This document shows, one piece after another, positions 59,006 through 64,000 of a stretch of DNA of 64,000 nt (positions are counted from its first letter, which is position 1; every line of letters begins with the position of its first letter). Source of the DNA: Geothrix sp. (GTDB lineage Bacteria > Acidobacteriota > Holophagae > Holophagales > Holophagaceae); NCBI GenBank assembly GCA_030681515.1, contig JAUXSE010000024.1, forward strand, positions 62,001 through 126,000. Reading direction: 5' to 3'. The position numbers and the translations under genes were made by a program. The notes beneath the pieces were generated by a model. That model was not told the DNA's origin. It saw only the letters and a list, made by a program, of their open reading frames with translations, and ran no database searches.

Positions 59006-59737
59006 CTACGCGATCTCCCGCCCCTCTCCGGCCTCCTCGAAGGTCTGGCCATCCCGGATCCGGTAGATCCGCTTGAAGGTGGGAATGATCTTTTCGTCAT
59101 GGGTGACCACGATGATGGCGGTCTGGTACTGGTGGGCCATGTCGTGGAGGATGCGCATCACGGTGAGGGCGCGCTCGCTGTCCAGGGGGGCCGTGGGCTC
59201 GTCGGCCAGGATGACCGGGGGCCGGTTGGCCAGGGCCCGGGCGATGGCGACGCGCTGTTGTTCGCCGCCGGAAAGGGTGGAGGGCTCGGCCTGGGCCCGG
59301 TGGGAGACATCCATGGCCTGGAGCAGCTCCCGGGCCCGCTCCCGGGCCTGATCGTTGGGGTGTCCCGCCAGCATGGGCAGCAGGGCCACATTGTCGGTGA
59401 CATCCAGGAAGGGGATCAGGTACGGGGCCTGGAACACGAAGCCGATGCGGTCCCGGCGGAGCGTGCGCAGATCCTTGATCTTCCAGCCGGCGTCGTAGAT
59501 GACCTCCCCGCCCAGGATCATGCGGCCCCGGGTGGGCTCGATGACGGCCCCCAGGCATTTCAGGAGGGTGGTCTTGCCCGAGCCGCTGGGGCCGATGAGG
59601 CCCACCACTTCCCCCGGGGCGACGGTCATGTCCACGCCCTTGAGCGCATCCACCGCGGCGTCCCCTTCGCCGTAGCGCTTCCACAGCCCTTCGATCCGGA
59701 TGCCCTGTCCCTGTCCCTGTCCCGGCCCCTGGTCCAT
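59006..59737 (-). CDS. ABC transporter ATPase, DevA/LolD type
   Basis: 243 residues. Walker A GLIGPSGSGKTTLLKCLG near 50, Q-loop GFVFQAPYLIPFLDV near 100, signature LSGGEQQRVAIARALA near 150, Walker B VILADEPTAPLDSERAL near 172, switch His VVTHDEK near 205. It powers a MacB/DevC-type permease. The ATG at 59737 has GGAGG 5-9 bases upstream; the permease stop lies one base before it. Third gene of an exporter operon in the order membrane fusion protein, permease, ATPase. Confidence 0.94.
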   Translation of the reverse strand: MDQGPGQGQGQGIRIEGLWKRYGEGDAAVDALKGVDMTVAPGEVVGLIGPSGSGKTTLLKCLGAVIEPTRGRMILGGEVIYDAGWKIKDLRTLRRDRIGFVFQAPYLIPFLDVTDNVALLPMLAGHPNDQARERARELLQAMDVSHRAQAEPSTLSGGEQQRVAIARALANRPPVILADEPTAPLDSERALTVMRILHDMAHQYQTAIIVVTHDEKIIPTFKRIYRIRDGQTFEEAGEGREIA

Positions 59738-59738
59738 G

Positions 59739-60932
59739 TCAGCCTCCAATGGCCGTGGCGGGGTCTACGTTGAGCGCCGCGCGGATGGCCACCGTGCTGG
59801 CCAGGGCGCACACGGCCATCATGATGATGAAGCCCCAGACGGCATCCCCGGGGAGCAGCAGCACATACTTGGGGAAGGCCGGGGCCCAGAGGGTGGCGGC
59901 GACCTTGCCCACCAGGAAACCGATGACCCCGAGCCCGAGGGCCTGCTGAAGGATCATGGAGGCGATGGTGCGGTTCTGGGTGCCGATGAGCTTCAGCACC
60001 GCGATCTCCCGGATCTTGCCGAGGGTGAGCGTGTAGATGATGAAGGCCACGATGGCGGCGCTCACGATGGCCAGGATGGCCAGGAACATCCCGATCTGCT
60101 TGGCGGCGGTGGCGATGAGCTTGGCGATGAGGATGTCCTCCATCTCCTTGCGGTCGTAGGCCTGGAGGTGCTTCCAGCGCCGGATGGTCTGGGCCACGGT
60201 GGTTGGATCCTGGCCTTCGGCCACCTTCACCAGCACGGCGTTGACGCTGTGGTTGCTGGTCTGGGAGGCGTTGATGGCGTCCAGGAGCCCCGGCACGCCG
60301 GGACGGTTGAGGGCGGGATTGGCGGCGTTGCGCGCGCGGCCGGCCACGATGGCATCGTTGTCCTTCAGGAACTGGGCCTCCTGGGCATCCTTCAGGGGGA
60401 TGAACACCATGGGGTCGCCCCCCGAAGACACCATGCGGCGGGTGATCCCCACCACGGTGTAGTCCTGGCGACGGATGCGAATGCGATCCCCCACCTTGAA
60501 CCGCGTCATCTGATCCGCCACGGCCTCATAGTGACTGCGCGTGATCTGGCGGCCCGAGGTCAGGAAGCCCGGCGCCCCGGGCTGGCCCGGCTTGAACCCC
60601 ACCACCATGGCGCGCACATCGGTATCGCCCTTGCGCACCTGCATGGTGAGGTAGGTGACATTGGCGGCCTGGGCCACGCCGGGCAGGGCGAGGATGCCGC
60701 GGTAGAGATCGTCGGGCAGGCTGGAAGGTTCGGCATAGGGGCCCAGGGTGTCCTTCTGGACCACCCACAGATCCGCGCCGCTGTTCTGAAGCAGCACCTC
60801 GGCGTCGTCCACCATGCCCCGGTAGACCCCCGCCATGGTGAGGGTGGCGCCGATGAGCAGACCCAGCCCCAGGCCCGTCAGCACGAACTTGCTCCAGGAG
60901 TGGAGGATGTCGCGTCCCGCGAGGCTGATCAT
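59739..60932 (-). CDS. ABC transporter permease, DevC/MacB (FtsX-like) type
   Basis: 397 residues with one N-terminal helix (WSKFVLTGLGLGLLIGATLT), a large periplasmic MacB-PCD domain (about 40-255) and three C-terminal helices: IGMFLAILAIVSAAIVAFII, LQQALGLGVIGFLVGKVAAT and VWGFIIMMAVCALASTVAIR. The FtsX motif TLGKIREIAVLKLIGTQNR is the cytoplasmic loop between helices. DevC-type proteins export with an HlyD-like adaptor. The ATG overlaps the adaptor gene stop (ATGA). The substrate is unknown. Confidence 0.92.
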   Translation of the reverse strand: MISLAGRDILHSWSKFVLTGLGLGLLIGATLTMAGVYRGMVDDAEVLLQNSGADLWVVQKDTLGPYAEPSSLPDDLYRGILALPGVAQAANVTYLTMQVRKGDTDVRAMVVGFKPGQPGAPGFLTSGRQITRSHYEAVADQMTRFKVGDRIRIRRQDYTVVGITRRMVSSGGDPMVFIPLKDAQEAQFLKDNDAIVAGRARNAANPALNRPGVPGLLDAINASQTSNHSVNAVLVKVAEGQDPTTVAQTIRRWKHLQAYDRKEMEDILIAKLIATAAKQIGMFLAILAIVSAAIVAFIIYTLTLGKIREIAVLKLIGTQNRTIASMILQQALGLGVIGFLVGKVAATLWAPAFPKYVLLLPGDAVWGFIIMMAVCALASTVAIRAALNVDPATAIGG

Positions 60933-62113
60933 CGCCGGCGGCCCTCCAGGCTCTTCACCACCCGGACCTTGTCGTCCACTTCCAGGTCCCGCTCGGAATA
61001 CACCAGGACCTCGTCCCCCTCCTTCAATCCCTGGAGGATCTCCACATCGCCATCGGCCCCCTCGGCCCCCACCTGCACGGGTGCGAACCGGAGACGGCCG
61101 CCCGCCCGCACCCACACGCCCCGCTTCGCGCCGAGGGAGCGCAGGCTGGCATTGGGGACGGTGAGCGCCTGGGGCGTGGGTGGAATCCGGATGGTCGTGT
61201 CCGCCATTTCGTGGGTGGTGGTCCCGGGGGGGATCGCGTCGAAAGTGACCCGGGCGATGCGCTCCTCCGTGATGCTGTCGCTGATGGGTTCCACGCGGGC
61301 CACATGCCCCGGGAAGGACTGGTTGGGCCGGGAGCGGAGGACGATTTCCGCGGGAAGGCCGGCCTTCAGCCCCGCCGAACGGTCCTGGTCCAGGCGAACC
61401 GTCACCCACAGGCTGTCCGGATCCTCCAGCCGCAGCACCGCCTGGCCGGCGATCACCGTGGACCCGGGCTCGGCTTCCCGGGAGGTCACGCGGCCGGCGC
61501 CGGTGGCGAAGAGGCGCAGGCTGTTCCGCTGCTTCCGCTGCCCCCCGAGGTCCGCTGAAAGCCGTTCCAGATCCTTCCCGGCCGCGGACAGGGTGGCCTC
61601 CGCCGCAGTGACCAGGGATTCGGCGGAAGTCCGTTCCAGCAGCTTGGCGTCCAGGAGGCTCTGGCTGACGATGCCCCCCCGGGCCAGATCCAGGTGGCGC
61701 TGGGCCTCAAGGCGCGCGAGATCCCGCCGCTTCAGGGCATCGCGGAGCTGGGCTTCGGCCGTGACCACGGTACTGCGGCCCCGCTCCGAGGCCGCCGCGC
61801 TGGAAACCACCCGGGCATCCAGATCCACGGGATCCAGGTCCGCCAGCAGCTGCCCGGTCCGCACCCGATCCCCCACATCCACATAGAGGGCCCGGACCCG
61901 GGCGGGAGCGGTGGGGCCGATCAGGAAGGCCCGCCGGGCCTCCACGGTTCCGATGCCGAAGAGGGCCGGGGCGACCTCCTTGCGGGTCACCCGGGCCACC
62001 GTGACGCGAATGGGCGCCATGGGGCCGCTGTTCAGCACCACCCAGCCCAGGACCGCCAGGCCCAGCGCCACCGAGGCGTAGATGATGGTTTTCCGCGAGA
62101 ACGGGAGATTCAT
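60929..62113 (-). CDS. HlyD-family membrane fusion protein, DevB-like
   Basis: 394 residues. An N-terminal membrane anchor (TIIYASVALGLAVLGWVVLN) is followed by a lipoyl-half (ALFGIGTVEARRAFLIGPTA, VRALYVDVGDRVRTGQLLAD), an alpha-hairpin (about 100-190), the second lipoyl-half (GAGRVTSREAEPGSTVIAGQ) and a beta-barrel to the C-terminus (AGLPAEIVLRSRPNQSFPGH). It bridges the permease to an outer-membrane channel, which is not encoded here. ATG at 62113 with a GGAGTCC site is preferred. It leads the exporter operon, and a palindrome 54 bases upstream may control it. Confidence 0.92.
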   Translation of the reverse strand: MNLPFSRKTIIYASVALGLAVLGWVVLNSGPMAPIRVTVARVTRKEVAPALFGIGTVEARRAFLIGPTAPARVRALYVDVGDRVRTGQLLADLDPVDLDARVVSSAAASERGRSTVVTAEAQLRDALKRRDLARLEAQRHLDLARGGIVSQSLLDAKLLERTSAESLVTAAEATLSAAGKDLERLSADLGGQRKQRNSLRLFATGAGRVTSREAEPGSTVIAGQAVLRLEDPDSLWVTVRLDQDRSAGLKAGLPAEIVLRSRPNQSFPGHVARVEPISDSITEERIARVTFDAIPPGTTTHEMADTTIRIPPTPQALTVPNASLRSLGAKRGVWVRAGGRLRFAPVQVGAEGADGDVEILQGLKEGDEVLVYSERDLEVDDKVRVVKSLEGRRR

Positions 62114-62441
62114 GGGACTCCGAGGGGATTGATCAAGCCGAAGAGGGAAGGGGCCTTCCATCAAATTTCAACACTTGTTGAATAATAGGAACTATTTTCA
62201 GACCCGCAAGCCCTTTTTTGACCCGGTCCCGAACTCTTCGGTTGGTTCCGAGGTTGGGGGAAGACCACTGCGACCATGGCAATCCAGCCGGGTGCTATCC
62301 ACCCTCCACCACAGCTCCGGCGCACCCTTGATGCCCCGGGGATTCCAGTGGATGGTTTTTGCCATCCCGCCCCGTGCGTCAGCGCGGCGCGGGGGCTATG
62401 ATGGTTAACCTGACCAACCCGGTCGGGATTCTGGGGCTGCC
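62114..62441. other. Divergent promoter region of exporter operon and ispH
   Basis: 328 bases between the HlyD gene and ispH. An AT-rich block (62160-62220) faces the exporter and contains TTCAACA-CT-TGTTGAA (62167-62182), an operator-like inverted repeat, and a smaller AATAG/CTATT hairpin. Toward ispH the sequence becomes GC-rich; a CGCGGCGCGGGGGCTATGATGG stretch just before 62400 includes TATGAT (62397-62402), a plausible -10 for ispH. No gene is present. Confidence 0.5.
62167..62182. promoter_or_regulatory. Candidate operator of the HlyD-ABC exporter operon
   Basis: Two perfect 7-base arms, TTCAACA and TGTTGAA, with a two-base centre, 54 bases before the HlyD-family ATG. Position and form suit a TetR- or MarR-type repressor, but no regulator gene is next to it. 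Confidence 0.45.
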
Positions 62442-64000
62442 ATGAAAGTCATCGTCGCCAAGACCGCGGGGTTCTGCTGGGGCGTGAAGCGCGCCATGGA
62501 CGCGGTGCTGGAGGCTTCGCTGCGGAACGATGGCCGCCCGGTGCAGACCCTGGGGCCGCTCATCCACAATCCGCAGGCGCTGGAGCTCATCGGCAAGCGG
62601 GGCGTGGCGGTGGCGGCGACGCCGGACCAGGTGCAGGACGGCACGGTGGTGATCCGCGCCCACGGCATCCCCATCCAGGATCTGCGCGGCCTCAAGGAGC
62701 GCCAGGCCCGGGGCGAGGTGAGGATCGTGAATGCCACTTGCCCGGAGGTGGCCAAGGTCCACCACAAGATCAAGAAGTGGAGCCCCAGGGGCTACTTCAC
62801 GGTGATCCTGGGCAGCCACGGCCACGCGGAAAGCGTGGCGCACCGCAGCTTCGCCGACAGTGGTTCGGTCATCGTGGCGAACATGGCCGAGGCCGAGGCG
62901 CTCAGCGACGAACAGCTGAAGAAGGTGCTGGTGGTGGCCCAGACCACCTTCACGGTGAAGGACTACCATGCCATCTCGGAGTACCTCCGCGCCCGGGCGG
63001 GGGACGCGGTCTTCGAGAACACCATCTGCGAAGACACCTGGATGCGCCAGGACGAGGCCAAGAAACTGGCCCAGACCGTGGACACGGTGATCGTCGTGGG
63101 CGGCAAGGCCTCCAGCAACACCAAGCATCTGGCCGAGCTGGCCCGGCACCACGGCAAGCCCGTGCAGTATGTGGAAACGGCCTCGGAACTGGATCTCGGC
63201 GGCTTCACGGGGAAGGAGACCGTGGGTGTGCTGGCGGGGGCTTCCACGCCCACCTGGCTGGTGGACGAGGTGGTGGATGTGCTGGAGCAGCTGGGCGGCG
63301 GCCCCAGCCGCTGGCGCAGCTTCATGCAGGCGGCCTACGGCAGCTCGTCCCTGATGGCCCTGGGCGCGGGCCTGATGACCCTGGGTGTGCACAAGTGGCT
63401 CGGCCTGCCCTTGGGCTGGCGGTATCCCACCCTGACGGCGACCTACGTGCTGGCCATGTACCTGCTCAGCCCCTTCCTGGATCCCCTGGGCCTCGGGACG
63501 AAAGGCCCGGCCCGGGCCCGGTTCCTGGAACGCCACCGGCGGATCCTGCTGATTTCCGCCATCGCCGCCCTGGCGCTCACCCTGGGTCTGGCGGCAAGCC
63601 TGGGCGTGAAGGTGCTGGCGGTCGTGACGGGCGCCTCCCTGGTGGGCGCGTCCTACAAGCGCCGGTTCCAGGTGGGCGGCCGCGAATGGAGCCTGAGGCA
63701 CATTCCGGGATCCAAGGACGTGGTGGTGTCGCTGGCCCTGGCCACGGTGGCGGTCCTCACGCCGGTCTGGCAGGAGGGCCGGGCCTGGGATCTGCGGGCC
63801 TTCGCGGCGGTCTTCCTGGTGGGCGTCCTGGCCTTCGTCCGCACGGTGATCTACGAGATCCGCGATATGCAGAACGATCAGATCGTGGGCAAGGAGACTC
63901 TGCCGATCCTCATGGGCAAGCGGGCCACCAAGGTCGTGCTCGTCGGCCTGCTGGGCATCCTGCTGGCGGGCACCCTCTGGCTGACCTTCGAGAACCGGAG
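62442..64000 (+). CDS. ispH: IspH fused to a UbiA-like membrane prenyltransferase domain (3' end beyond window)
   Basis: I translated this from the ATG at 62442; the frame stays open to the right edge (519+ codons). Residues 1-285 are IspH, the last MEP enzyme, which makes isopentenyl and dimethylallyl diphosphate. All three cluster cysteines are present: TAGFCWGVKRA, NATCPEVAKVHHKIK and FENTICEDTW; GSHGHAES and QTTFTV are also conserved. From about 290 the protein becomes hydrophobic with at least six helices and ends in YEIRDMQNDQIVGKETLPIL, the second Asp-rich motif of UbiA prenyltransferases. The first Asp-rich motif (NDxxDxxxD) is not visible; SLVGASYKRRFQVGGREWSL occurs in its place. 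Confidence 0.9.
   Translation, partial: MKVIVAKTAGFCWGVKRAMDAVLEASLRNDGRPVQTLGPLIHNPQALELIGKRGVAVAATPDQVQDGTVVIRAHGIPIQDLRGLKERQARGEVRIVNATCPEVAKVHHKIKKWSPRGYFTVILGSHGHAESVAHRSFADSGSVIVANMAEAEALSDEQLKKVLVVAQTTFTVKDYHAISEYLRARAGDAVFENTICEDTWMRQDEAKKLAQTVDTVIVVGGKASSNTKHLAELARHHGKPVQYVETASELDLGGFTGKETVGVLAGASTPTWLVDEVVDVLEQLGGGPSRWRSFMQAAYGSSSLMALGAGLMTLGVHKWLGLPLGWRYPTLTATYVLAMYLLSPFLDPLGLGTKGPARARFLERHRRILLISAIAALALTLGLAASLGVKVLAVVTGASLVGASYKRRFQVGGREWSLRHIPGSKDVVVSLALATVAVLTPVWQEGRAWDLRAFAAVFLVGVLAFVRTVIYEIRDMQNDQIVGKETLPILMGKRATKVVLVGLLGILLAGTLWLTFENR

Noticed and set aside
62379-63701. 440-codon minus-strand frame opposite ispH
   Set aside because: Antisense to a continuous IspH-UbiA reading frame with all cluster cysteines.

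Overview
The window is a GC-rich bacterial chromosome segment, densely packed with genes on both strands, many of them joined by 1 to 4 base stop/start overlaps. The gene set is a type IV pilus pilMNO run, SMC, RuvA, LexA, 2-oxoacid:ferredoxin oxidoreductase, an MglA-type GTPase, MEP-pathway isoprenoid enzymes, a quinol nitric oxide reductase and a cytochrome c' type protein. It suggests a Gram-negative, respiratory soil or sediment bacterium, probably an Acidobacteriota member of the Holophagae (Geothrix/Holophaga-like). That placement is inferred from gene content and style; no rRNA or other decisive marker is present.

Layout. 1-2139 (-): pilM, pilN, pilO, with pilO running off the left edge, divergent from smc (2428-5937). 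6287-9424 (-): a TPR protein, a D-2-hydroxyacid dehydrogenase and ruvA. 9550-11385: a long acyl-CoA dehydrogenase. 11490-14052: a less GC-rich unit next to tRNA-Ala. It holds a secreted ice-binding-like (DUF3494) protein, an exact sigma-54 promoter, a palindromic candidate enhancer and the gene for an NtrC-type response regulator, which together look like a self-contained regulatory circuit. 14550-17422: korB and korA. 17638-19961: lexA, leuB, bcp. 20042-21977: an mglA-like GTPase with a long C-terminal extension, then a LolA-like carrier. 21961-30043 (-): HAD hydrolase, pyrophosphatase, and a chain of five overlapping genes (MFS, hutH, HD, HEAT, histidine kinase). 30329-32581: an ABC-2 exporter whose two genes are separated by a 269 bp element with terminal inverted repeats. 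32805-34438: ispE and map.

34492-38595: unrecognised genes, a palindromic intergenic element, and a small operon with DUF5678-like and retropepsin-like proteins. 38676-44014 (-): a hybrid histidine kinase and a CheB-CheR-PAS fusion broken by a one-base frameshift. 44011-46758: truncated nucleotidyltransferase, Uma2 protein, and an Lrp regulator divergent from a PLP sulfur-amino-acid lyase across a perfect operator palindrome. 46985-49309: recG carrying four in-frame 60 bp repeats. 49302-53461: coaD, ddl, a flagellar-rod-like protein, an S41 protease homologue lacking its catalytic dyad, and a divergent polysaccharide deacetylase. 53470-54272: a fluoride riboswitch with crcB and DUF190, placed against a truncated transporter. 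54446-57334: an anti-sigma kinase and qNOR. 57391-62113 (-): a second Uma2 protein, a membrane protein, a cytochrome c, and a DevBCA-like exporter. 62442 to the right edge: IspH fused to a UbiA-like prenyltransferase domain.

The strongest candidates for something new are the sigma-54 circuit around the DUF3494 protein, the IspH-UbiA fusion, the in-frame repeat array in recG, and the small inverted-repeat element inside the ABC exporter operon. No CRISPR array, transposase or prophage was seen.
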